Shown here: in pieces, positions 25,467 through 33,033 of the stretch
How the letters are laid out: each line of letters opens with the position of its first letter
Position numbering within the stretch: the first letter of the stretch is position 1
Assembly (NCBI GenBank): GCA_934524965.1
Contig: CAKSYU010000004.1
Location: forward strand, 1-64,000
Length of the DNA: 64,000 nt
Direction of reading: 5' to 3'
DNA from: an uncultured Angelakisella sp.
GTDB lineage: Bacteria; Bacillota; Clostridia; Oscillospirales; Ruminococcaceae
Made by a program: the position numbers and the translations under genes
The notes under the pieces: generated by a model
Databases searched by the model: none
Seen by the model: only the letters and a program-made list of their open reading frames with translations
What the model was told of the DNA's origin: nothing

Positions 25467-25990
25467 TGAACTTTACATTAGGAAAAACACAGGTCACGGT
25501 GAGCTTTTGGCTGGCGGTGGGACTGTGCGCGGCGGCGCTGCTCCCCGGGCGGCTGCTGCCGCTGCTGCTTACGGCGGTCACACTGCACGAGGGCGGGCAT
25601 TTTGCCTATCTGCTGCTGCAGAAAAAGCATGTGGGGCGCATACGGTTTTCACTGACCGGTGTGCGGGTAACGCTGGCGGACGGCGCGCGGCTGAGCGGCG
25701 GGGAGGAGCTGCTGCTGAACCTGTGCGGACCCGCCGCAAATCTCCTGACGGGCGGGGCGGTACTGATCTGCGGCAGAACCATGCAGGTGATGCGAATGGC
25801 TGCGGTGAGCTTTGCGGTAGCGGCGGCGACTCTGGTGCCGCTGGGGGAAAGCGACGGAACGGCAATCGTGGATATTCTGCTGGAACGGTATGTTTCCCGC
25901 CTGCCGGAGTGGGGGAGAAAATGGCTGCGGCGGGGGATCGGCGCGGTGCTGGCGGCAGGACTTTTGGCGGTGGGCGGGGCTTTCGGTTGA
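25466..25990 (+). CDS. spoIVFB: M50 site-2 protease, SpoIVFB-like
   Basis: Intramembrane zinc protease of 174 residues, shorter than Bacillus SpoIVFB (288), without the CBS domain. The zinc motif HEGGH lies in VTLHEGGHFAYLLL, and GPAANLLTGG and the distal LVPLGESDGTAI (third ligand Asp) fit the M50 layout. Hydrophobic throughout, about four to five helices. Coupled to the M23 membrane protein upstream. Likely role: releasing sigma-K from its pro-form in sporulation; no spoIVFB substrate gene lies in the window. Confidence 0.78.
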   Translation: MNFTLGKTQVTVSFWLAVGLCAAALLPGRLLPLLLTAVTLHEGGHFAYLLLQKKHVGRIRFSLTGVRVTLADGARLSGGEELLLNLCGPAANLLTGGAVLICGRTMQVMRMAAVSFAVAAATLVPLGESDGTAIVDILLERYVSRLPEWGRKWLRRGIGAVLAAGLLAVGGAFG

Positions 25991-26015
25991 AGATGAGCGC
26001 CGAATGTGATATGAT
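25987..26015 (+). promoter_or_regulatory. Promoter of the radical SAM pair
   Basis: TTGAAG (25987-25992) and TATGAT (26010-26015) with a 17-bp spacer. The -10 box lies inside an inverted repeat TGATATG-6-CATATCA (26007-26026), which could be an operator. Confidence 0.6.
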
Positions 26016-26046
26016 AAAACATATCATACGATAATCGGAGGCTGAA

Positions 26047-27915
26047 ATGATCCCATCAGAGATAGAAAGACTGCTGCTCAAGGTGCAGAAGCCGGCGCGC
26101 TACTGCGGCGGCGAGATCAACACCATCATAAAGGATAAGGCAAAGGTGACCACCCGTGTGGCATTCTGCTTCCCCGACCTGTACGAGGTGGGTATGAGCC
26201 ACCTTGGTATGAAGCTTTTTTATTCCGCCTTTAATAAGCGGGAGGAAATCTGGTGCGAGCGGGTATTTGCCCCCGCAGAGGATATGCGCAGCCTGATGCT
26301 GGAGAACGGAATCAAGCTGTATGGTCTGGAAAGCTTTGACCCGCTGGACGAATTCGATGTCATCATGTTTACCCTGCAGTACGAGCTGTGCTATACGGGC
26401 GTGCTGGATATGCTGTATCTTTCCGGTATCCCGCTGCGGCAGAAAGACCGCAAGGGGCTGGAGCATCTGGTAATGGGCGGCGGTCCCTGCGCCTGCAATC
26501 CGGAGCCGGTGGCGGATTTCTTCGACCTGTTCTTTTTGGGCGAGGGCGAGGAGGTCGACCTGGAGGTGCTGGATCTTTACGGCATCGCCAAAAAAGAGGG
26601 TTGGAGCAGGGAGGAATTCCTGCAAAAGGCGGCGCAGATCGAGGGGGTATATGTCCCCTCACTTTATGATATCACTTACCACGAGGACGGCACCGTAGCT
26701 GCCATCACGCCCAAAAACGGCGCGCCGGCGACCATCAAAAAGCGCATTATGCCGGATTTTGACAAGGCGGATTTCCCCGAAAACTTTGTGGTGCCGTTTA
26801 TTGATGTGGTGCATGACCGTGCGGTGACCGAGGTGCTGCGCGGCTGTATCCGCGGGTGCCGCTTCTGCCAAGCGGGGTATATTTATCGCCCGTACCGCGA
26901 GCGCAGCGCCGATGTGATCGACCGCCAGGCATATGACCTGTGCCATAACTGCGGCTATGATGAGGTTTCGCTTTCCTCGCTTTCTACCAGTGACCACAGC
27001 CACCTTGCCGACCTGATGGAGAAAATGCTGGTGTGGGCTGAGCCGGAGCATGTGGATCTTTCGCTGCCCTCGCTGCGCATCGACAGTATGACCCCGCGCC
27101 TTTTGGAGCTGGTACAGCGGGTGCGCAAAAGCGGTCTGACCTTTGCGCCGGAGGCAGGCAGCCAGCGCCTGCGTGACGCCATCAATAAGAACATCACCGA
27201 GCAGGAGGTGCTGGATACCTGCCGCATGAGTTTTGAAAGCGGCTACACGGCGGTAAAGCTCTACTTTATGATGGGATTGCCCACCGAGACCGAAGAAGAT
27301 GTAAAAGCCATCATTGAGCTGGCTCAAAAGGTGGTGGATCTGTTCTATCATCTGCCCAATAAACCCAAGGGCAAGGGCGTCACTGTCAGTATCAGTGTGG
27401 CGTGCTTTGTACCAAAGCCCTTTACGCCGTTCCAGTTTGAGCCGCAGGATACACCGGAGCAGTTTGTGGCAAAGCAGAAGCTGCTGCTGGATACGGTCTC
27501 CAGCCGAAAAATCTCTATCAGCTACCATGATAGCGGGACAAGCCGCATCGAGGCGATACTGGCGCGCGGCGACCGCCGCCTTGCCGATGTGGTGGAAGCT
27601 GTATGGCAGGCGGGCGGCAGGCTGGAGGGCTGGGAAGATCACTTCCTGCCCGCCCGCTGGTACGAGGCGCTGGAAGCGGCGGGGCTTTCCTCCGATTTCT
27701 ATGCCACCCGCAAGCGGGAGTACGATGAACTGATGCCGTGGGACCATCTGGATTACTTTGTTTCTAAGGAGTTTTTGATCCGGGAGAACCGGCTGACCCA
27801 TGAAAGCAAGACCACGCCCAACTGCCGTCAGCGCTGCTCCGCCTGCGGCGTAAGCCGTGAACTGAACGAGAAAGGGGTGACCTGCAGTGGAAACTGTCCG
27901 TGTGTTCTTCGCTAA
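26047..27915 (+). CDS. B12-binding-type radical SAM protein (TIGR03960 family)
   Basis: Cytoplasmic 622-residue iron-sulfur enzyme. The N-terminal half resembles a B12-binding fold (PDLYEVGMSHLGMKL, LGEGEEVDLEVL). The radical SAM centre is CIRGCRFC (CxxxCxxC) after VTEVLRGC, followed by SLSSLSTSDHS and FAPEAGSQRLRDAINK. A cysteine cluster ends the protein (CRQRCSACG...CSGNCPC). It overlaps the following DUF2344 gene by 29 bp, the standard pairing of TIGR03960 with TIGR03936 in Firmicutes, usually near rplU or rplS-type genes. The reaction is not established; RNA or tRNA modification has been suggested from context. Confidence 0.9.
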   Translation: MIPSEIERLLLKVQKPARYCGGEINTIIKDKAKVTTRVAFCFPDLYEVGMSHLGMKLFYSAFNKREEIWCERVFAPAEDMRSLMLENGIKLYGLESFDPLDEFDVIMFTLQYELCYTGVLDMLYLSGIPLRQKDRKGLEHLVMGGGPCACNPEPVADFFDLFFLGEGEEVDLEVLDLYGIAKKEGWSREEFLQKAAQIEGVYVPSLYDITYHEDGTVAAITPKNGAPATIKKRIMPDFDKADFPENFVVPFIDVVHDRAVTEVLRGCIRGCRFCQAGYIYRPYRERSADVIDRQAYDLCHNCGYDEVSLSSLSTSDHSHLADLMEKMLVWAEPEHVDLSLPSLRIDSMTPRLLELVQRVRKSGLTFAPEAGSQRLRDAINKNITEQEVLDTCRMSFESGYTAVKLYFMMGLPTETEEDVKAIIELAQKVVDLFYHLPNKPKGKGVTVSISVACFVPKPFTPFQFEPQDTPEQFVAKQKLLLDTVSSRKISISYHDSGTSRIEAILARGDRRLADVVEAVWQAGGRLEGWEDHFLPARWYEALEAAGLSSDFYATRKREYDELMPWDHLDYFVSKEFLIRENRLTHESKTTPNCRQRCSACGVSRELNEKGVTCSGNCPCVLR

Positions 27916-28537
27916 AGAGGGACGGCTGAAGTATATCTCCCATCTGGACGTCACGCGGTGTCTCGCGCGGGTATTCAAGCGCAGCGGGTTGCCCATCTGG
28001 TACACGCAGGGCTTTAACCCGCACGCCTACCTGACCTTTGCGCTGCCGCTGCCGCTGGGAGTGGAGAGCCGGTGCGAATCCTTCGATTTCCGCCTGACTG
28101 AGGAGGTCAGCTATGAGGAAGTCTGCGACCGGCTGAATGCCGTGCTGCCCGATGACCTGCGGGTACTGCGCGCGGCGGCGCCTGTCATGGAGCCGGGTGC
28201 GATTTGCTGGGCGGACTATCGGCTGACCTTCCGCGACACCGATCCGGCGGCAGGGGAGGCACTGGATCGCCTGTTGGCGGCAGAACGGCTGCCGGTGATA
28301 AAGAAAACCAAAAAAGGCGAGCAGGAAATAGACCTGAAAGAAAAGATGGCTATTCTGAATGTCAGCAAAACAGTGGACGAACTGGTGCTGGAGATGCGGC
28401 TGCCGGCGGGCGGCACGCTGAACTGGAGCCCCATGCTGGTGACCGGCGCCTACAATGAACTGCTGGGGCGGGAACCATACTGGACAGGGCTGGAACGCAC
28501 CGCTGTTCTTACCGAAGATTTTTCGGATTTCTGTTAA
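27887..28537 (+). CDS. TIGR03936 / DUF2344 radical-SAM-associated protein
   Basis: 216-residue cytoplasmic protein, GTG start overlapping the radical SAM gene. Family hallmarks: FFAKEGRLKYISHLDVTRCLARVFKRSG near the N-terminus (positions 6-33) and LPIWYTQGFNPHAYLTFALPLPLGVES (35-61). It almost always travels with the TIGR03960 radical SAM protein, sometimes fused. Function unknown; probably a partner or substrate-presenting subunit. Confidence 0.9.
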   Translation: METVRVFFAKEGRLKYISHLDVTRCLARVFKRSGLPIWYTQGFNPHAYLTFALPLPLGVESRCESFDFRLTEEVSYEEVCDRLNAVLPDDLRVLRAAAPVMEPGAICWADYRLTFRDTDPAAGEALDRLLAAERLPVIKKTKKGEQEIDLKEKMAILNVSKTVDELVLEMRLPAGGTLNWSPMLVTGAYNELLGREPYWTGLERTAVLTEDFSDFC

Positions 28538-28544
28538 GTTTTGC

Positions 28545-28573
28545 TTGCAATCAGGCTTGCGCTGTGTTATTAT
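28545..28573 (+). promoter_or_regulatory. Promoter of rplS
   Basis: TTGCAA (28545-28550) and TATTAT (28568-28573) with a 17-bp spacer; an overlapping TATAAT starts at 28571. Confidence 0.65.
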
Positions 28574-28584
28574 AATACGGCATG

Positions 28585-28710
28585 AGAACTGCGACCGGCA
28601 ACCGGCGCAGGTTTTGATGTTGGCTGCAAAGCCAAACATTAAACTGAACAGTCCGCTGCCCGACCAATGGAGTTTAGAGGTAAGAATGTTTGGATATTTT
28701 AAGGAGGATA
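28585..28710 (+). ncRNA. Putative L19 leader RNA
   Basis: About 130 nt separate the promoter from the rplS ribosome binding site, long for a plain leader. It can fold: ATGTTGGCT/AGCCAAACAT forms a hairpin with a bulge at about 28617-28640, and AAACT/AGTTT close a longer stem (about 28643-28678). Firmicutes carry a described L19 leader here; a covariance-model search would decide. I see the hairpins, not the family match. Confidence 0.4.
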
Positions 28711-28716
28711 AAATCC

Positions 28717-29061
28717 ATGGACGCACTGAAACTGATGTCCGAGAGCTGCCTGAAGAAGGATCTGCCTGTTGTTAATGTCGGTGATACCGTACGCGTACAG
28801 GTTCGCATTCAGGAAGGTAACCGTGAGCGTCTGCAGGCCTTTGAGGGCACTGTGATCGCCAAGAAGCACGGTGGTATCGCTGAGACCTTTACCGTTCGCC
28901 GTCTTTCCCACGGCTGCGGTGTCGAGAGAGTTTTCCCCATTCACAGCCCGAAGGTAGCCAGTGTTGAACTGGTACGCAAGGGTCGTGTACGCCGCGGTAA
29001 GCTGTATTATCTGCGCGGCAGAGTGGGTAAGGCTGCCAAGGTCAAAGAGGTTCTGGGCTAA
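28717..29061 (+). CDS. rplS: 50S ribosomal protein L19
   Basis: 114 residues, standard length, large ribosomal subunit at the 30S interface. Signature [32 protein letters not shown], the [17 protein letters not shown] block and the basic [13 protein letters not shown] tail. The ATG at 28717 has AAGGAGG eight bases upstream; the in-frame ATG nine codons earlier precedes that site and is not used. Followed by rbgA, a ribosome assembly GTPase, a conserved Firmicutes order. Confidence 0.97.
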   Translation: MDALKLMSESCLKKDLPVVNVGDTVRVQVRIQEGNRERLQAFEGTVIAKKHGGIAETFTVRRLSHGCGVERVFPIHSPKVASVELVRKGRVRRGKLYYLRGRVGKAAKVKEVLG

Positions 29062-29078
29062 TTTTTCCACAAAAGGCG

Positions 29079-29112
29079 AGAGGACACTGTATGGTTGTCC
29101 TCTTTTGCTTTT
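29079..29112 (+). terminator. Terminator of rplS
   Basis: AGAGGACA (29079-29086) pairs with TGTCCTCT (29096-29103), followed by TTTGCTTTT. Confidence 0.8.
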
Positions 29113-29163
29113 ATATGGGGAATTTACAGAACAGAAATGAAATAGAACGGAATGGAGAAAAAT

Positions 29164-30033
29164 ATGTCTGAAACGATGTCGGTCCAGTGGTTCCCGGGGC
29201 ATATGGCGAAGACCCGCCGCATCATGGCAAGCAACCTGAAGCTGGTGGATATTGTGGTGGAGCTGTGCGACGCGCGTATCCCGCAAAGCAGCCGGAACCC
29301 CGAAATTGACAAAATAGTGGGCAAAAAGCCACGCCTGATGCTGCTGAACAAGGCGGACTGTGCCGATGCCGCCGCGACCGAGCAGTGGCTGACCTATTAC
29401 CGCAAAAAGGGTATCCCCGCGGTTGCCTGCGACTGCCGCAGCGGACGCGGGGTAAAGAACCTGCTGCCTGCCGTGCGGGAGGTACTGGCGGATAAAATAG
29501 CCGCATGGAACGAAAAAGGCATGGTGGGACGCCCCATTCGTATGATGATCGTCGGGATCCCGAATGTAGGCAAGTCCTCGCTTATCAACCGGCTTTCCGG
29601 CACCCGCAGCGCCAAGGTGGAGGACCGCCCCGGCGTAACCCGTGGTAAGCAGTGGGTCTCGCTGGAGGAGGGAATAGAGCTGCTGGATATGCCCGGCGTG
29701 CTGTGGCCGAAGTTTGAGGATAAAACAGCGGGCGAGCGGCTGGCATTCATCGGCTCGGTCAAGGATCAGATCCTGGATATCGAGTATCTGGCGATGCGCC
29801 TTTTGGATACCCTGCGTCCCGAATACACGGCGGCGCTGGCGGAGCGCTATAAGCTGGACGCCGAGGAGATCGCCGAAATGGAAAGCTACGATCTGCTGGA
29901 ACTGATCGCCCGCAAGCGGGGAATGCTTATTTCCGGCGGGGAGGCAAACACCGAGCGTGCCGCCATCATGCTGCTGGACGAATTCCGCAGCGGGGCAATG
30001 GGACGCATTACGCTGGAAAGGATACCGCAATGA
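29164..30033 (+). CDS. rbgA: Ribosome biogenesis GTPase RbgA (YlqF)
   Basis: Cytoplasmic GTPase of 289 residues needed for late 50S assembly. The circularly permuted order of G motifs is visible: G4 LLNKAD first, then G1 GIPNVGKSS, the T of G2 in RPGVTRG, and G3 DMPG. The N-terminal QWFPGHMAKTRR is the family signature. The ATG at 29164 is preferred over that at 29152 because GGAG stands six bases before it. The gene overlaps rnhB by 4 bp (ATGA). Confidence 0.95.
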   Translation: MSETMSVQWFPGHMAKTRRIMASNLKLVDIVVELCDARIPQSSRNPEIDKIVGKKPRLMLLNKADCADAAATEQWLTYYRKKGIPAVACDCRSGRGVKNLLPAVREVLADKIAAWNEKGMVGRPIRMMIVGIPNVGKSSLINRLSGTRSAKVEDRPGVTRGKQWVSLEEGIELLDMPGVLWPKFEDKTAGERLAFIGSVKDQILDIEYLAMRLLDTLRPEYTAALAERYKLDAEEIAEMESYDLLELIARKRGMLISGGEANTERAAIMLLDEFRSGAMGRITLERIPQ

Positions 30034-30671
30034 CCGATAACCGCTTTTTGTGGGAATATGATGAGGCACTGGGCTTCGAGGGGCTGTGCGGCATTGATGA
30101 GGTGGGGCGCGGACCGCTTGCCGGACCCGTGTGCGCCGCCTGTGTGGTACTGCCCCGCGGCTTGGAACTGCCGATGCTGAACGACTCCAAAAAGATGACC
30201 GAAAAGCGTCGGGAGGAGACCTATCGGCTGCTGACGGAGCGCCCCGATGTCTATTATGGCATCGGCTTTGCCGATCAACAGGAGATCGATGAGATCAATA
30301 TACTTCAGGCGACCTTTCTTGCCATGCGGCGTGCCTATGCCGAACTTCTGGGCAAGCTGCCGGAGGCGAAGACACCCCGGCTGGCACTGGTGGACGGCAA
30401 TCGTGACCCCCATCTGCCGCTGGCGACCCAACTGGTCGTCAAGGGTGATGGCACCAGCGCGCATATCGCGGCGGCTTCGGTGCTGGCTAAGGTGACCCGT
30501 GACCGGCTGATGACCGAGTATGCAAGGGAATACCCCCACTACGGCTGGGAAAAGAACAAGGGCTACGGCTCCAGGGAGCATTATGCGGGGATCGCCCAAT
30601 ACGGCATTACCCCGCTGCACCGCAGGAGCTTCTTAAAGAACCTGACGGAGAAGCACCATGACGGAGAATAA
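30030..30671 (+). CDS. rnhB: Ribonuclease HII
   Basis: Cleaves RNA in RNA-DNA hybrids and misincorporated ribonucleotides, 213 residues. The active-site block GIDEVGRGPLAGPV (Asp-Glu pair) near residue 27 and LVDGN near 120 are intact, as are the ASVLAKVTRD and PHYGWEKNKGYG motifs. Coupled to rbgA upstream (4 bp overlap) and to the YraN gene downstream (14 bp overlap). Confidence 0.96.
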   Translation: MTDNRFLWEYDEALGFEGLCGIDEVGRGPLAGPVCAACVVLPRGLELPMLNDSKKMTEKRREETYRLLTERPDVYYGIGFADQQEIDEINILQATFLAMRRAYAELLGKLPEAKTPRLALVDGNRDPHLPLATQLVVKGDGTSAHIAAASVLAKVTRDRLMTEYAREYPHYGWEKNKGYGSREHYAGIAQYGITPLHRRSFLKNLTEKHHDGE

Positions 30672-31011
30672 AAAGCTGGGCGACCGCGGCGAGGACTACA
30701 CCGCACGGTATATGGAAAAGCAGGGCTTTCATATTGTGGAACGAAATTGGCACAGCCGCTACGGGGAGATCGATATCATAGCGGAAAACGGAGAATATCT
30801 GCTTTTTGTAGAGGTGAAGACCCGAAAAGCCGGCAGCATGGTCACAGCGGAGCAGGCGGTCACACCGCAGAAGCAGAAAAAACTGCGCCTGACGGCGGAA
30901 TGCTACCTGCTGGAACACCCGACGGAATGTCAGCCGCGCTTTGATGTGGCGGCATTGACGACAGACGGCGATAAGCTGCTGAATTTTACCTATTTGAGAT
31001 CCGCGTTTTAA
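30658..31011 (+). CDS. YraN (UPF0102) family endonuclease-like protein
   Basis: 117 residues, PD-(D/E)XK nuclease fold family often next to rnhB. Motifs: GDRGEDYTARYMEKQGF, the core EIDIIAENGEYLLFVEVKTR (D and ExK), and the later QKQKKLRLTAECYL. Catalytic D, E and K are all present. Cellular role is not established. It overlaps rnhB by 14 bp. Confidence 0.92.
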   Translation: MTENKKLGDRGEDYTARYMEKQGFHIVERNWHSRYGEIDIIAENGEYLLFVEVKTRKAGSMVTAEQAVTPQKQKKLRLTAECYLLEHPTECQPRFDVAALTTDGDKLLNFTYLRSAF

Positions 31012-31023
31012 GGGGAAATGCAG

Positions 31024-31947
31024 ATGAACTTTTTTGACCTGCACTGCGATACCGCAACCGAGGCGATGAAGCGTCATGCCGGACTGCGCGGGAACGGCTT
31101 GCAGCTCGATCTGGACAGATGGCAGGGCGGCAGCCTGTGCCAAAGCTACGCCGTATTTATCCCCGATACCCTGCGGGGCGAGGCGGCGTGGCAATATTTT
31201 ATACAGTGTAGCGATTACTGGAAAGCACGGATCGCCGAAACACCGGAAATGACCCTGCTGCAAAAGCCCGCCGAAGCGGAAGAAGCGTGGCGGCAGGGAA
31301 GACACGCCTGCTTTTTCGCGGTGGAGGGCGGTGCGGTGCTGGCTGGACGACCGGAGCGTGTGGAGACGCTTGCGGGACGCGGCGTTCGGATGCTGACGCT
31401 GACATGGAACGGTGAGAATGAGCTGGCGGGCGGCGCTGCCGTGACCGGCGGACTGAAGCCGACGGGACGGGAGGTGTTGCGGGAGCTGGAACGCTGCCGC
31501 ATTGCCGCAGATGTTTCACATCTCAATGATGAGAGCTTCCGGAATGTGATCGAGCTGGCGCGCCGTCCGGTGATCGCTACCCACAGCAACAGCCGCAGGC
31601 TATGTAATGTGCCGCGCAACCTGACCGACGATCAGTTCCGGTGCATTGCGGAGCGGGGCGGTCTGGTGGGACTTAATTTCTTTACCGGTTTTCTGCGGGA
31701 GGACACGGAAAATGCCTGCATGGAGGATATCCTGTGGCACGCCGAGCATTTTCTCAGTTTAGGCGGGGAAGATCTACTGGCGCTCGGCTCCGATTTTGAC
31801 GGGGCGGCCATGCCCCGTGACCTGCCGGATTGTGGGGCGCTGCCCGCCCTGGCGGAAAGGCTGACGGCAGCTTTCGGCTTCACATTATCCCGGAAAATAT
31901 GTTACAAAAACGCACTTGATTTCTGGCGGCGGTTTGATGCAAAATAA
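31024..31947 (+). CDS. Membrane dipeptidase family protein (M19)
   Basis: Zinc dipeptidase of 307 residues, renal-dipeptidase type. Seen: the first metal motif DLHCDT, the bridging Glu region FFAVEGGA, VSHLND, the metal-ligand motif VIATHSNSRRLCNVPRNL and the late LALGSDFDGA. No signal peptide, so probably cytoplasmic. The second of two close ATGs (31024) is chosen because AAGGGG lies eight bases before it and only two before the first. Twelve bases follow the YraN stop, so it probably ends the rplS-region operon. Confidence 0.92.
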   Translation: MNFFDLHCDTATEAMKRHAGLRGNGLQLDLDRWQGGSLCQSYAVFIPDTLRGEAAWQYFIQCSDYWKARIAETPEMTLLQKPAEAEEAWRQGRHACFFAVEGGAVLAGRPERVETLAGRGVRMLTLTWNGENELAGGAAVTGGLKPTGREVLRELERCRIAADVSHLNDESFRNVIELARRPVIATHSNSRRLCNVPRNLTDDQFRCIAERGGLVGLNFFTGFLREDTENACMEDILWHAEHFLSLGGEDLLALGSDFDGAAMPRDLPDCGALPALAERLTAAFGFTLSRKICYKNALDFWRRFDAK

Positions 31948-31976
31948 AACCGTGCAGAGCATAGTGCCCTGCACGG
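31941..31976 (-). terminator. Terminator of the DUF1540 gene
   Basis: CCGTGCAG (31950-31957) pairs with CTGCACGG (31969-31976); on the minus strand the stem is followed by TTTTATTTT. Confidence 0.85.
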
Positions 31977-31996
31977 CGGCAGCATATGACCGGTAC

Positions 31997-32164
31997 TTAG
32001 CCCTTGCGGTAGGTATCGCAGGCGGCATCATCGGCGTGGTCACACGCTACGGTAATGCTTTCGGCGGTGCAGTGGCACGCCTTATCATTGTGGACGCACT
32101 CTTTTACATCACACTTGATGCCGGGAATGCAGCTGCAATCGGAAGGACGGCTGAAATCGCTCAT
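31997..32164 (-). CDS. DUF1540 small cysteine-rich protein
   Basis: 55 residues, below usual gene-size cutoffs, antisense to nothing else. The sequence MSDFSRPSDCSCIPGIKCDV is followed by KECVHNDKACHCTAESITVA and ends CDTYRKG; eight cysteines and the C-x5-C-V-x-N-x3-C-x-A-x-x-I pattern match DUF1540, probable metal binders common in spore-forming clostridia. AAAAAGGAG precedes the ATG, a strong terminator follows the stop, and a sigma-G-like promoter lies upstream. Function unknown. Confidence 0.88.
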   Translation of the reverse strand: MSDFSRPSDCSCIPGIKCDVKECVHNDKACHCTAESITVACDHADDAACDTYRKG

Positions 32165-32213
32165 AATAAAAAATCTCCTTTTTGATTTGAGTTCCCTTTA
32201 GACGGGACAGCAG

Positions 32214-32243
32214 TATTATGGGCGTAAACAACTTTGAATATTC
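32214..32243 (-). promoter_or_regulatory. Sigma-G-like promoter of the DUF1540 gene
   Basis: On the minus strand GAATA, 18 bases, then CATAATA, about 50 bp before the start codon. This matches the Bacillus sigma-G consensus (GHATR, 17-18, CATNHTA), suggesting forespore expression. Inference from motif match. Confidence 0.5.
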
Positions 32244-32262
32244 GAGGAACAGGAGGTGGGCT

Positions 32263-32946
32263 ATGTCCATTTTTGCCATCGGCGATCCGCATCTTTCGCT
32301 GGGCAGCAACAAGGAAATGAACATCTTTAACGGCTGGCACGACTATGTGGAGCGGTTGGAACGGAACTGGCGAGAGAATATTCGTCCGGAGGATACCGTG
32401 ATTCTGGCGGGAGATATCTCCTGGGCAATGAATATAGAAGATACGCTGGCGGATTTTACCTTTTTGCACCGGCTGCCCGGGCAGAAATATCTTATGAAGG
32501 GCAATCATGACTACTGGTGGACGACCCTTTCCTCCATGCAGCGCTTTTTGGATCAAAACGGATTAAATACGCTGCACTTTCTCCATAATAACGCGGTGAC
32601 GGTCGAGGGCGTATCGCTGTGCGGCAGCCGCGGCTGGATGTTTGAAGAAGGGGAGCGTGCCGAGGGCAGCATCACCGCGCGGGAGCTGGGACGCATCAGG
32701 CGCTCGCTGGCGGCGGCTCCGCCGGAGAGTGAAAAGATCCTGTTCCTGCACTATCCGCCGATCTTCGGGCAGCAGGTCATACCAGAATTTTTTGACGCGA
32801 TGAAAGAATATGGGGTAAAACAGTGCTTTTACGGGCATCTGCACGGCGGCGCGATCCCGCTGGCGTACCAAGGGGAATTTTTTGGAGTGGATTGTCGGCT
32901 GATTTCGGCGGATTATCTGAAATTTTGCCCCATAAAGATACGATAA
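32263..32946 (+). CDS. Metallophosphoesterase
   Basis: 227-residue cytoplasmic hydrolase of the calcineurin-like fold. Metal motifs in order: GDPHLS (near residue 8), VILAGDISW, GNHDYWW, FLHYPP and YGHLHG, the complete D-x-H / GD / GNHD / H / GHxH set (first motif DPH). AGGAGGTG precedes the ATG at 32263. It is a YfcE-independent, clostridial YvnB-like type; substrate not predictable. Confidence 0.9.
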   Translation: MSIFAIGDPHLSLGSNKEMNIFNGWHDYVERLERNWRENIRPEDTVILAGDISWAMNIEDTLADFTFLHRLPGQKYLMKGNHDYWWTTLSSMQRFLDQNGLNTLHFLHNNAVTVEGVSLCGSRGWMFEEGERAEGSITARELGRIRRSLAAAPPESEKILFLHYPPIFGQQVIPEFFDAMKEYGVKQCFYGHLHGGAIPLAYQGEFFGVDCRLISADYLKFCPIKIR

Positions 32947-32980
32947 TTACCGAAAAACAGTGGCAATTTGGTTTGCAATG

Positions 32981-32989
32981 TGCTATAAT
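32981..32989 (+). promoter_or_regulatory. Extended -10 promoter of tig
   Basis: TGCTATAAT, an extended -10 box with perfect TATAAT and no clear -35, 45 bp before the tig start. Confidence 0.65.
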
Positions 32990-33033
32990 CAATAAGATTT
33001 ACTGGAATCTAATTTTGCTGGAGGACATGATAA

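Noticed and set aside
31511..31530. TGTTTCACATC inside the dipeptidase gene as a third parS
   Set aside because: Only one half-site matches; the second half is absent and the bases are coding.
31916..32185. 89-codon plus-strand frame between the dipeptidase and phosphoesterase genes
   Set aside because: It is antisense to the DUF1540 gene, which has the family cysteine pattern, a ribosome binding site and a terminator.
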